Assembly: GCA_963761425.1 (NCBI GenBank)
Contig: CAVXGQ010000002.1
Location: 124,001 to 188,000 of the forward strand
Source of the DNA: Bog-793 sp963761425
GTDB taxonomy: Bacteria; Actinomycetota; Acidimicrobiia; Acidimicrobiales; Bog-793
Direction: 5' to 3'
DNA length: 64,000 nt
Part shown: in pieces, positions 40,923 to 49,504 of the stretch
Layout: every line of letters starts with the position of its first letter
Numbering within the stretch: position 1 is the first letter of the stretch
The notes under the pieces: model-generated
What the model was told of the DNA's origin: nothing
The model's database searches: none
What the model saw: the letters and a program-made list of their open reading frames with translations, nothing else
Translations under genes and position numbers: made by a program

Positions 40923-42239
40923 TCAAGCCGACGCCGGCCGTGCCTTGCGGGTGAGCACCTCTCGCAGCTTCACGCTCCTGCCGGTTCGCAGGATCGCCCG
41001 GCGGTAGATGATGCCGGCAAGATGGGCCATGCCGATGGTCGCCGCCACACTGATCGCGCCGGCCACGACCACCTGCCACGCCGCCACTTGGCCGAGCGCG
41101 AAGAGCACCGGCATGACGAAGGGCGCCGTCGGTGGAAGGTAGGAGAGGACCTGGTTGAGTAGCGACGGGCTCGAGGCCCCGAGGGCCGTGAAGGAGATGA
41201 TGTAGCCGAACAGCAACGGCAGCTGAACGGGGAAGGCGACGCTCTGCACCTGTTCCTGGCGGTCCACCAGGGATCCGATGCCCGCGAAGAGCCAGCAGTA
41301 AAAGGCATAGCCGAGGACGACCCAGACGAGTCCGATGATGAGCGGGGCGGGAGCGGTTCCCTTCACCAGGTTGGAGCCGACGGCGGCCGCCAGGACGAGC
41401 GCGAAGGCCACAATCAGCGCGGCTTGTGTCAGCGCCACCAGCCCGATACCGAGGACTTTGCCGACGAGGAGGCGCAGGGAGGAGACCGCCGACAAGAGCA
41501 CCTCGACGACCCGGTTCGACTTCTCCTCCACCACCCCGGTCAGGACCCAGGTTCCGTACTGGGTGAGCAGCACGTAGGTGAGGATGAGGACGTAGAGCGC
41601 GGTGACGAGGTTGGCGTTCTTGTGCCGGGCGGGCTTCAGGCTGGCGATCCGCAGCGGCGCGGGACTGGTGAGCGCGCCGATGCGCGAAGGGGGGACCCCC
41701 GCTTTTGCCAGCGCGACCTCGGAGCCGAGGTAGCGGGAAACCGCCTCCGTGAAAAGAGCGAGTGACGAAGTGTCCGAAGGCGTGATTCCCTGGTCGACGA
41801 GGAGGTAATGGTCGTCGACCACCACGACATCGACTCGTCCTTTCTGCAGGGCCCCCTCGGCTGCGCCGAGCGAGCTCTCGTCGGTGATCCGGACCGAGAC
41901 TCCCAGTCCGGCCCCGGTGGCGTGCAGGGTCCCGGTGACGAGCGCCGTGGTCGGCCCGACGATGCCGACGTGCGCGACCGGAGGCCCGCTCTTGCGGATC
42001 ACCGGGATGACGACCGCCGCGGCGACGCCGAGCAACACGATGAGCGTTCCAACCCGGAACACGCGGGAGGTGACCCGCTCGTGCACCTCGCGCCGGGCGA
42101 TGAGCTCGATGTCGCTTCGATGACGGGTCGGGTGTCCGGCGGATTCCTCCGGCGTGCCGACGGTCTTTTTCGCGTAGCGGTGGCGCCAGATTCGCAGGCC
42201 CACCAGCACGATGGCGAGCGCGATGATGGCGAACTTCAT
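40923..42239 (-). CDS. ABC-2 type exporter permease (NatB-like)
   Basis: 438 residues. One N-terminal membrane helix followed by a second (GTLIVLLGVAAAVVIPVI), a ~180-residue extracytoplasmic domain, then about five helices in the NatB/ABC-2 pattern with the conserved VLTGVVEEKSNRVVEVLLS. Exports Na+ or an unknown substrate with the ATPase encoded upstream (start overlaps its stop by 4 nt). Substrate cannot be told. Confidence 0.85.
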   Translation of the reverse strand: MKFAIIALAIVLVGLRIWRHRYAKKTVGTPEESAGHPTRHRSDIELIARREVHERVTSRVFRVGTLIVLLGVAAAVVIPVIRKSGPPVAHVGIVGPTTALVTGTLHATGAGLGVSVRITDESSLGAAEGALQKGRVDVVVVDDHYLLVDQGITPSDTSSLALFTEAVSRYLGSEVALAKAGVPPSRIGALTSPAPLRIASLKPARHKNANLVTALYVLILTYVLLTQYGTWVLTGVVEEKSNRVVEVLLSAVSSLRLLVGKVLGIGLVALTQAALIVAFALVLAAAVGSNLVKGTAPAPLIIGLVWVVLGYAFYCWLFAGIGSLVDRQEQVQSVAFPVQLPLLFGYIISFTALGASSPSLLNQVLSYLPPTAPFVMPVLFALGQVAAWQVVVAGAISVAATIGMAHLAGIIYRRAILRTGRSVKLREVLTRKARPASA

Positions 42240-43126
42240 CGGACCGCCTCTAGGAAGACCTCGGTCAGCCGACGTCGCTCGAAGTCGAAGCGGAGGACCG
42301 GTCCGGCCGCCATGGCCATCGAGAGCAGCTTCTGGCTGTCGACGGTGTCGTCGAGGACGAGGCGGGATTCTCCGACTACGGTCCGGGAGATGGTGACGCC
42401 GGGGATGCCGCGTGCCCAGGCGCCGTCCCGGTCGCCGTCGACCTTCACGACCAGCCGTCGGGAACCCTGCCGTTCGAGCTCGTCAAGGTTTCCCTGGGCG
42501 ACGAGACGGCCCTTGTCGATGATGGCAACCGATTCGCAGATGTCCTCGACGAGGTCAAGCTGGTGGCTCGAGAAGAGCACGCCGCGGCCTTCGCAGGCCT
42601 GTTCGGCGAGGATGGCCGAGACCTCGTCGATGCCCACCGGGTCGAGGCTGGCGAACGGCTCGTCGAGGATCAAAAGCTCCGGTTCGTGGACCAGCGCGGC
42701 GACGAGCTGGACGCGCTGCTGGTTCCCGAGCGAGAGCGACTCGAGCTTGTCCGCGGCGCGCTCGGCGATTCCCAAGCGCTCGAGCCAGCTGGTTGTGGCG
42801 TGGCGGGCGTCGAAGCCGGATCTCCCGTGGAGCTCGCAGAGGTACTCGAGCTGACGCTGGATCTGCATGCCCGGGTAAAGGCCCCGTTCTTCGGGCATGT
42901 AGCCGAACCGCTGGCGCTCTGCCATCCCGACCGGGGCCCCGTTCCACCGCACGGATCCCGTGTCGAGGTCGACCAGGCCGAACACCGCCCGCATCGCGGT
43001 GGTCTTGCCGGCACCGTTCGGCCCGAGGAACCCGAAGACCTGGCCGGGAGGAACGGAGAACGAGAGGTCGTCGAGGGCGAGCACTTCGCCGTAGCGGCGG
43101 CGGAGGTCGATGAATTCGAGGGTCAA
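42236..43126 (-). CDS. ABC transporter ATP-binding protein (NatA-like)
   Basis: 296 residues from TTG 43126 (TLEFIDLRRRYGEVLAL); an ATG 15 nt upstream is out of frame. Walker A GFLGPNGAGKTTAM, Q-loop YMPEERGLYP, signature SLSLGNQQRVQL (a variant of LSGGQ), Walker B LLILDEPFASLDP and H-loop SSHQ are present. The C-terminal ~75 residues form the small extra domain of NatA/DrrA-type exporters. Works with the permease encoded after it. Confidence 0.9.
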   Translation of the reverse strand: MTLEFIDLRRRYGEVLALDDLSFSVPPGQVFGFLGPNGAGKTTAMRAVFGLVDLDTGSVRWNGAPVGMAERQRFGYMPEERGLYPGMQIQRQLEYLCELHGRSGFDARHATTSWLERLGIAERAADKLESLSLGNQQRVQLVAALVHEPELLILDEPFASLDPVGIDEVSAILAEQACEGRGVLFSSHQLDLVEDICESVAIIDKGRLVAQGNLDELERQGSRRLVVKVDGDRDGAWARGIPGVTISRTVVGESRLVLDDTVDSQKLLSMAMAAGPVLRFDFERRRLTEVFLEAVR

Positions 43127-43361
43127 TGTACCGGGCCCATGCCGTGGCGCGGCGAGCGCCCGCGGAGGTAGTGGCCGGCCGTCGCCGGGGCAGGTGGCGT
43201 TTCGTGGGGGAGCCGGCCGCCGACCGCGCCTGGGGGCGCGTCAGAGGTGAGGCATCGCGTCGACGGGGTCACACGACGAAGGTAGTGCTCGCCGACACCG
43301 ACGCCAAGGCGCGGGGCTTCGCCCTTTCCCGTTGCCCGGACCCAGGGAGCGGGGGTTCCGG

Positions 43362-43865
43362 TCAGGGCGTGTTCTTGGCCAGAGCGGCTTGCAAGGTCGC
43401 GATCAGCTGGTCGTCTTGGGCCCGGAGGTGCTTTTGAATCTCCAGTGCCTCGGAAAGGATCGACTCGGCGTCTTTGTAAGTGTCCTCGGCGCGTTTGTCG
43501 CTGGAGGTCGCGGCGATGTTCTGGCCGACGATGATGATCGAGAGCAAGACGAGTTGCAGGAAAGTCTGGGCGATCCAGGCGACGATGAGGATGAGGCCGG
43601 GCTTGGTGAAAAAGTGCGGCACGTCGCTTCGGTGCAGGACGCCCGCCTCGATAAGGATCGCCGGCAGGCTTATCAGCGCGATCACCGCGAAGAGGTAGGC
43701 GCACGCCATCGTGCCGACGCCGGACGTTATCTGCACGGCGAGCCAGGAATTGAGCCGCTTGATCCTCGTGCTCCGGTCGAGCGCGTCCGTCGTCTGGACC
43801 GGCTTGTCGCGGTGCTCGAGCCGTTCGAGGGTGTGCGGGTGTGGAACGTGTTCGTAGTTGTCCAT
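43362..43865 (-). CDS. DUF1003-like membrane protein
   Basis: 167 residues from ATG 43865, placed by AAGGGGG upstream; the frame is open to 43925. Two membrane helices (ACAYLFAVIALISLPAIL and ILIVAWIAQTFLQLVLLSII), followed by VGQNIAATSSDKRAEDTYKD and a C-terminal helix. The helix-helix-QN-DxxAE layout matches DUF1003-type proteins. Function unknown. The 235-nt gap 43127-43361 shows no gene. Confidence 0.65.
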   Translation of the reverse strand: MDNYEHVPHPHTLERLEHRDKPVQTTDALDRSTRIKRLNSWLAVQITSGVGTMACAYLFAVIALISLPAILIEAGVLHRSDVPHFFTKPGLILIVAWIAQTFLQLVLLSIIIVGQNIAATSSDKRAEDTYKDAESILSEALEIQKHLRAQDDQLIATLQAALAKNTP

Positions 43866-44034
43866 GGGCCCCCTTTGGTCCGCACGCGATCTTTCCACTG
43901 GGACGCAGCCAAACCCGTGAACCATCCGCCTAGCGTCGTATCGGGCGGTTGTGTGCCCAGTTCAGAGCCGGGATCGAACCGAACGGCGGGCGGGAGAGTC
44001 TTATGGGTGTGGGATCTCGACCGATGGTGGCGCC

Positions 44035-44583
44035 GTGAAGCGGGCGACCCGGGACACCGAAGGGCTGGAGCAGTGGATGAAGTCGTGGTACGCGCCGGCG
44101 TACCGCACCGCCTGTCTCGTGCTCAACGACTCGACGGGGGCCGAGGAGGCGGTGCAGGAGGCCTTCTTGCGCATGTGGCGCTTCCGGGAGGCGATGCCCG
44201 CCGGTGACGGGGCGCGCCCATGGCTTTACCGCGTGGTCGTCAACTCTTGCTATTCCTGGGCGAGAAAAGAGTGGCGAGCCGCGAGCCGCCTCGTCCCGTC
44301 GGCGTCGCTCGAGGCGGTCGTCGAATCGTCGCCCGGGCCGGACGAGATCGCGGCGATCGGGGATCGCGCCAGTGCGGTGCGCGCGGCCCTGGCGCGTCTG
44401 CCCGAGACGCTCCGGGTTCCGGTCGTCCTGCGCTACTACGCGGGCCTGTCGGAAAGAGAGATCGCCATCGCCATCCACCGGCGCCCGGGAACCGTGAAGT
44501 CGCGTCTGCACGAGGCCCGCCGGCTCCTTGGTGCCGACGCGGCGCTTCAGGGTTTTGCACAAGAAAAAGAGGGAATCCGATGA
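44035..44583 (+). CDS. ECF-type RNA polymerase sigma factor
   Basis: 182 residues from GTG 44035; the frame is open to 43951 but without a ribosome site. Region 2 (GAEEAVQEAFLRMWRFREA) and region 4 (LPETLRVPVVLRYYAGLSER and GTVKSRLHEARRLL) are clear. No region 1 or 3, so extracytoplasmic-function class. Start overlap and pairing with the next gene (ATGA) suggest that its partner controls it. Confidence 0.88.
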   Translation: MKRATRDTEGLEQWMKSWYAPAYRTACLVLNDSTGAEEAVQEAFLRMWRFREAMPAGDGARPWLYRVVVNSCYSWARKEWRAASRLVPSASLEAVVESSPGPDEIAAIGDRASAVRAALARLPETLRVPVVLRYYAGLSEREIAIAIHRRPGTVKSRLHEARRLLGADAALQGFAQEKEGIR

Positions 44584-45626
44584 TCACCGACGACGAGCTC
44601 GAGGCTCTCATGCAGGAGGCGGGGGGCGCGGTCGCCGTCCCCGCACATGGCCCGGCCGCCATCCTCGCCACCGCGGCGCCGTCGGCTTCCGAGGGGGAAG
44701 TCGTGCGGGGCCGCTTGCGGCTGCGTGAGCTCGTACTGGCGGGTACGAGCGTGGCCGCGGTGGTCGCTCTCGCGGTGGTGCTGTTGACCTCGCAAGGGGC
44801 GTCGTCGCCACTCGGGGCGGCTGCCCCGAGGAGCGCGATCAACCCCACTGCGTCCGGCACACCGGTCGTTTTCGGCCCCGCGAACGGGTCGATCACGAAG
44901 ACCGTGACCTCGGGCACGCAAGGTGCATCCTCGTCTGTTGCTCGTGGGCGCGAGATCATCGCTACGGGAAAGCTCCGGCTCGACATCACCCGTGCCGCGC
45001 TGCGCCGCGACGTGGAGCTTCTCGACGCGTTCGCCTCGCGCTTCGGGGGTTACGTGTCGGCCGCTCACCTCGCCGAGAGCGGACCGCACCCGGGCGGGAC
45101 CATCGTGGTGGCGGTGCCGGCGAGGTCGTTCTCGCCGTTCATCGCCCATGCGGAGGGCGTCGGCCGGGTCCGGAACCTAGCGATCACGGACACCGACGTG
45201 ACCGCCCAGGTCGTCGACCTCGGGGCGCGCCTCACCGCCCTCGTCGACGAGCGCAGCCAGCTCGAGGTGATCCTCGGCCGGTCCGGCAAGATCTCGGACC
45301 TGCTCTCGGTCGAGAACGAGATCGAGAGCGTGCAGTCCGAAATCGAGCAGATCCAAGGCGAGCAGCGGACCATCGCCACCCAGGTGAGCTACTCGTCGCT
45401 CACGGTCGACCTGGTGATTCCGCAACCACCCCATGTGTCGGGCCCGTCGAACGGGTTCGGCCACGCCTGGCACGAGGCGGTCTCCGGCTTCGTGAGTGGC
45501 GTAAAGGCGCTCGTCGCCCACCTTGGCGATGTGGTGTTCGGAGTGCTGTTGTTGATCATCGTCTCGCTCATCGTCTTCGGACTCTGGCGCAGCGCCTGGA
45601 CATGGGTACGACGGCGAATCGCCTAG
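44580..45626 (+). CDS. DUF4349 membrane protein, probable regulator of the ECF sigma factor
   Basis: 348 residues. A short cytoplasmic N-terminus (about 45 residues), a membrane helix (LVLAGTSVAAVVALAVVLL), then an extracytoplasmic DUF4349 domain: FASRFGGYVSAAHLAESG, VAVPARSFSPFIAHAE, LGARLTALVDERSQLEVIL, a coiled coil (ENEIESVQSEIEQIQGEQRT) and a second membrane helix near the end. Coupling to the sigma gene suggests an anti-sigma role, but the N-terminus is shorter than a zinc-binding anti-sigma domain and has no such motif. Signal unknown. Confidence 0.75.
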   Translation: MITDDELEALMQEAGGAVAVPAHGPAAILATAAPSASEGEVVRGRLRLRELVLAGTSVAAVVALAVVLLTSQGASSPLGAAAPRSAINPTASGTPVVFGPANGSITKTVTSGTQGASSSVARGREIIATGKLRLDITRAALRRDVELLDAFASRFGGYVSAAHLAESGPHPGGTIVVAVPARSFSPFIAHAEGVGRVRNLAITDTDVTAQVVDLGARLTALVDERSQLEVILGRSGKISDLLSVENEIESVQSEIEQIQGEQRTIATQVSYSSLTVDLVIPQPPHVSGPSNGFGHAWHEAVSGFVSGVKALVAHLGDVVFGVLLLIIVSLIVFGLWRSAWTWVRRRIA

Positions 45627-45780
45627 CCGCCGAGACGACCTCGACGCGGCGATTGGCAGGATCAGCGCGGACCGAGGTGAAGGGGCATGCGAAGGCTGCG
45701 CGCCGGTCGGTCACGACCGGCCTGGAACGCCGAACGAGGCGGGGTCCCTGTGGTGTTGGGATTCCCGGGGAGGAGGGGGG

Positions 45781-46374
45781 ATGGCGGGGATGAGTCCCAC
45801 CCGGAAGGCCCGACTGGGCACCGTCTCCCTCGGGAAGGTCGAGAAGGCGGCGGTGACCGTTACCGCCGCGCTGGTCGCGGTGGCGATGGTGTCGATGGGA
45901 GTGGGCATGGGCGCCGGACTGGCCGCGTCGGGCGCGGCCCCTACTGCGCCGGTCGGGCGCTCGAAGATCCCCGCCTCGGCGCGACAGAGGCTGGCGAAGA
46001 TCGCGGAGAGCCAGGCGGCCGGCAACGGGGATTCCCATCCGACGAGCGTCCTCGCCGTGGCGACCATCCACGCCGCGGCCCTGCGGGTGGTCTCCCTGGG
46101 TGACATCACGCCTTCGATCTCGCTGGATGAGCCGGTGTACCTCGTCGTCATGCACGGTTCGTTCACCGGTTACGAGTTTTCGACTCTGGGGTCGCCACCA
46201 CCCGCCGGTTCCTACCTGTCGATCGTGGTCAGCCGCGCCAACTTCTGGGTGACCGACGAGGGTCTCGCCAGGAAGCCGTCGCGGATCAAGCTCTCGTCCC
46301 TCGGACGGGTGTACCGGCTTCGCTTGGCAAGACCGGCTCCGGGACGTGACCGGCCGCGCCGGCTCACCAGCTGA
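45781..46374 (+). CDS. Exported or membrane-anchored unknown protein
   Basis: 197 residues. Two ATGs (45781, 45790); GGAGGAGGGG suits the second. A hydrophobic segment (AAVTVTAALVAVAMVSMGVG) acts as signal anchor. The rest is beta-rich (EPVYLVVMHGSFTGYEFSTL, GSYLSIVVSRANFWVTDEG) with a basic tail. First of three genes for exported or unknown proteins after the sigma operon. No family recognised. Confidence 0.55.
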   Translation: MAGMSPTRKARLGTVSLGKVEKAAVTVTAALVAVAMVSMGVGMGAGLAASGAAPTAPVGRSKIPASARQRLAKIAESQAAGNGDSHPTSVLAVATIHAAALRVVSLGDITPSISLDEPVYLVVMHGSFTGYEFSTLGSPPPAGSYLSIVVSRANFWVTDEGLARKPSRIKLSSLGRVYRLRLARPAPGRDRPRRLTS

Positions 46375-46377
46375 CTC

Positions 46378-46776
46378 GTGCTGTCGCGCACCTCGGTAGA
46401 GGCCGGGACACCAATGGCAGGCGAGCTGGTCATCACTGACACCGGCTCCAAGGTCGACGCCTCCGGTCGCTGCGCGTCGCAACCGGAGGTGGTGCTCGCC
46501 AACAGCAAGATCCCGCCGACGGGGGATGTGCCGATGGACTGCGCGCGGAAACCTTTCTGGATCCGGCACGGGGCCAATCGGCTAAGCATCGTGGTGTCGA
46601 CCAGGTACGGGGTCTGCACGCGAATCCCCTCCCAGGCGATGGTTCAGGTGCCGGCCTGTCTACCCGGCGAAATGATGATGCCGCCGCTACCGGCGGGTCG
46701 CTACCGGGCCGTGGCGGCGGGTTTCTGGTATGAGATCCCGAAGCCCGCGTCGGTGGCGGTGAGGCTGTGGAACTAG
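46378..46776 (+). CDS. Unknown protein lacking the expected signal peptide (possible gene fragment)
   Basis: 132 residues from GTG 46378, starting 3 nt after the previous stop, with no clear ribosome site. The sequence begins directly in a beta-sandwich-like domain (AGELVITDTGSKVDASGRCA, RLSIVVSTRYGVC) with four Cys that suggest an exported protein, yet no signal peptide is present. It may be the 3' remnant of a longer gene or be exported otherwise. Low certainty. Confidence 0.4.
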   Translation: MLSRTSVEAGTPMAGELVITDTGSKVDASGRCASQPEVVLANSKIPPTGDVPMDCARKPFWIRHGANRLSIVVSTRYGVCTRIPSQAMVQVPACLPGEMMMPPLPAGRYRAVAAGFWYEIPKPASVAVRLWN

Positions 46777-46847
46777 CTCCTCGGGCCCGCCCATGGTGCC
46801 GGTGGCGCGGGCGGCCTTGACTCGATGGCTCCCGGAAAGGCGGTCAT

Positions 46848-47807
46848 ATGAAAAGACCAGTCGGGATTCGGGGAGCTCGATCCAGGGCGGCCCGCCGACT
46901 CGCCGGGATGGCCGCTGCCTTCGCCGTGGTGTCCGTCGCGGCGGCGCTCGTGTCGGTAGGAGCCGCTACTGGCGCCGCTTCCGCCGAGGCGGCATCCTCC
47001 GCCGAGGTGTTCGCGCAGCACGTGCTCGGGGAGGCCACCATTCCGCCCGGCGCCCGGCGGACCGACGAGGTGAGCTGTGACGGATTGTCCACCCCGTTCG
47101 ATATGCTCCCGGTTTTCTCCGGGTTGATCGACCTCCATCGCTTCTACCTCGTCGACGGCAAGCCGGGATCGGTCCTGGCCTATCTGCGGTCGCATGAGCC
47201 GACCCATGCCAGCGAGACGGAGACGAACTACGCGTCGGGGTGTGTGGCGGGCGGGCTGGGATATGTGTTGTCAGTCTCCGGGCCACACGAGTACTCGGCT
47301 TCGCTCTTCTACGCGCTGGCGGCGGTTGGCGACGACCACACGGAGCTGAGGGTCGACGCCTCGTCAATCTGGGTGCCGAGCCGCCCCCGGTCTGAGCTCG
47401 CTCCGACCACCGGCGTTGTCGAGGTGACCGGCTATTCGGAGGTCTCACTGCTCGACGGTTCCTCGGGCCCGGTGACCTTCACGTTGGGTCGCGCCGAGGC
47501 GAAGCTCGTTGTCAGCGTCCTCAACCGCTTGCCCCTTGGCCCCAATATGTCAGGTGGCACGGGGACCTACCCCTGCATGGAGAACGTCGTTGTCTACAAG
47601 ATCCTTTTCCGTCCGACTCGGGGCGCTCCGGTCTCGTTCGAGGCCGACGGCTGGGGCTGCGCTCGGGAGGTCGTGGTCAGCGTGCACGGCCGGGGCGAAC
47701 AGCCCGTCTACGACAAGAACGGCGCGCTGATGTGCGCGGTCCTCAAGGCCCTGCCCGCCAAGGCGGCGAAGGGGAGCCGTAGTTACGGTGGGTGGTGCCA
47801 TTCGTAG
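46848..47807 (+). CDS. Secreted unknown protein
   Basis: 319 residues; GGAAAGG before ATG 46848. Signal peptide with Arg-rich start and hydrophobic MAAAFAVVSVAAALVSVGAA, cleavage near ASA. The mature protein contains five Cys and alternating beta and loop segments (LHRFYLVDGKPGSVLAYLRS, SVSGPHEYSASLFYALAAVG). No catalytic motif. Followed by a good hairpin terminator. Confidence 0.6.
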   Translation: MKRPVGIRGARSRAARRLAGMAAAFAVVSVAAALVSVGAATGAASAEAASSAEVFAQHVLGEATIPPGARRTDEVSCDGLSTPFDMLPVFSGLIDLHRFYLVDGKPGSVLAYLRSHEPTHASETETNYASGCVAGGLGYVLSVSGPHEYSASLFYALAAVGDDHTELRVDASSIWVPSRPRSELAPTTGVVEVTGYSEVSLLDGSSGPVTFTLGRAEAKLVVSVLNRLPLGPNMSGGTGTYPCMENVVVYKILFRPTRGAPVSFEADGWGCAREVVVSVHGRGEQPVYDKNGALMCAVLKALPAKAAKGSRSYGGWCHS

Positions 47808-47814
47808 GCGGCCG

Positions 47815-47838
47815 GGGTGTACCTAGCCTGGTGCACCC
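47815..47838 (+). terminator. Hairpin terminator after the secreted-protein gene
   Basis: 9-bp stem GGGTGTACC/GGTGCACCC (one G-U pair), loop TAGCCT, 8 nt after the stop. No U-tract. It also lies at the 3' end of the convergent ubiB-like gene. Confidence 0.5.
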
Positions 47839-47891
47839 AGCAGAAGAGGGCCTCCGGCCAGGAAGTCACGCGGAGACGGAAAAACGCTCCT

Positions 47892-49504
47892 CTAGCGATC
47901 CCGCCCGAGCTTGCGGCGGACCGCCTGGCGCCGGGCCTGTAGCTCCCGGTGGCTGATCCGCTCGGTTTCCGCCGAGACGCCAATCGCGGCCCGCACCCCG
48001 TTGAGGTCGACCCCGGCCCGGGCTGGGTCGATGCCGATCTCCCGGGCGATCCGGTCCCCGTAGTGGCTGGCGAAGTACCCGGCGACCTCGACGACCTCGC
48101 CGAGCAGGTCGACGTCCGGGGCGAAGGTGGCGACCACGCTGTCCAGGAACAAGATGTTCTTCACGAAAAGCATCAGTTCCTTCGGCATCTTCGCCCCGTA
48201 GGCCAGCAGCTGTTTGGTGAGCTCGCGCATCTGTCGCGCCAGCTCCTCGGCGCCCATCTCGGTGAGGTCCTGGGGGGCGCGTCGAGCCCCAAGTCGACGA
48301 TCACCTGATCGAGGTCGGCGTCGGGGGCGAGCGCCCCGAGGTCGCGTAGCGCCGCGACCTGACCGTGCACGTCGTTCATCGTCGCCGCCATCACGAGGCG
48401 CAGGAACGCCAGGCGGTGCGCTTCGTCAAGGCGTCCGGTGATGCCGAAGTCGAGCAGCGCCATCCGCCCGTCGGGAAGGACGAAGAGGTTCCCCCCGTGG
48501 AGGTCGCCGTGGAACACGCCGAAGAGCATCACCCCTTCGAGGAACGAGACGATGGCGGCGCGCATCACCTTTTCAGTGGCGATCCCGGCGTCCCTCATCC
48601 CCCCGACGTCGTCCCAGGCGAAACCGTCGAGGCGTTCCATGACGAGGACCCGGGGGGTGACGAGCCGGGGGTGTGGCCGGGGCACCACGATGGTGCGCTG
48701 ATCGGTCGCCGCGATGACCGCGGCGATGTCGAGCATGCTCTCGGCTTCCAGGCGGAAGTCGAGCTCCTCGACGATCGTCTCGGCGAAGAGCTCGATGAGG
48801 GCCGGCGGGTTGGCGAGGACCGCCACGGGGATTCGCCCGACGAGGTGGGGCGCGAGGTAGCTCATCACCGCGAGGTCGTTTTTCACCCGGGCCGCGATCC
48901 GGGACCGCTGGACCTTGACCACCACCTCTTCGCCGGAGTGGAGACGCGCCCGGTGGACCTGCGCGATCGAGGCGGCGGCGACGGGTTCGGGTGAGAACTC
49001 GCCGAACACTTCTTCGAGCGGCCGTCCGAGGTCGGCCTCGACGCACTCGCGCACTTTGGCGAAGGACTCGGCGGGCACTCGGTCGCGCAGTAGCTTGAAC
49101 TCATCGACGAGTTCGGGCGGAAAGATCCCCTCACCGGAGGACAGGATCTGGCCGAGCTTGATGTAGGTGGGACCGAGTCGCTGAAAGGCGAGACGCAACC
49201 GATTCGATAGTCCGGCCCGCGATTCGGAGGGTTGCTTGCGTCGGTCGACCAAGAACCAACCCAACATCGCCCAACCGAGGATGGCCGACACCCGCACGAT
49301 CCGTCGCCAGGGTGGGAACCGCCGACGTCGGACGAGACGCGGCACGGTGCCGCGCGTTTGCTCCCGGACGAGGTCGAGGCCGATCCGCCACGGCAGGTCG
49401 TCGGGGTCGACCAGCCAGGGTGGATGGTCGGAGAAGGCCCCCACCGCCAGGTCGGCGGGGGGCGGGGGCGCGCTCAGGGGGCCACGGGGCCGAACAGGAG
49501 ACAT
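47892..49504 (-). CDS. AarF/UbiB-family atypical kinase, frameshifted
   Basis: Kinase-like protein read in two frames. The main frame runs from about 49504 (ATG; or CTG 49477 overlapping the fabF stop): LAFQRLGPTYIKLGQILSSG, EEVVVKVQRSRI, FHGDLHGGNLFV, MALLDFGITG. Near 48272-48277 the frame breaks at a run of six G (C on the coding strand). One added base would restore GLDAPPQDLTEMGAEELARQ, which continues in the other frame to 47892 with a normal C-terminus. The family supports isoprenoid quinone metabolism. Sequencing error or a true mutation; the kinase core is intact either way. Confidence 0.8.

Noticed and set aside
45568..46569. 333-codon minus-strand open frame
   Set aside because: The plus strand has ribosome sites and a signal anchor in the same stretch; the minus product is Arg/Gly/His-rich without a domain.
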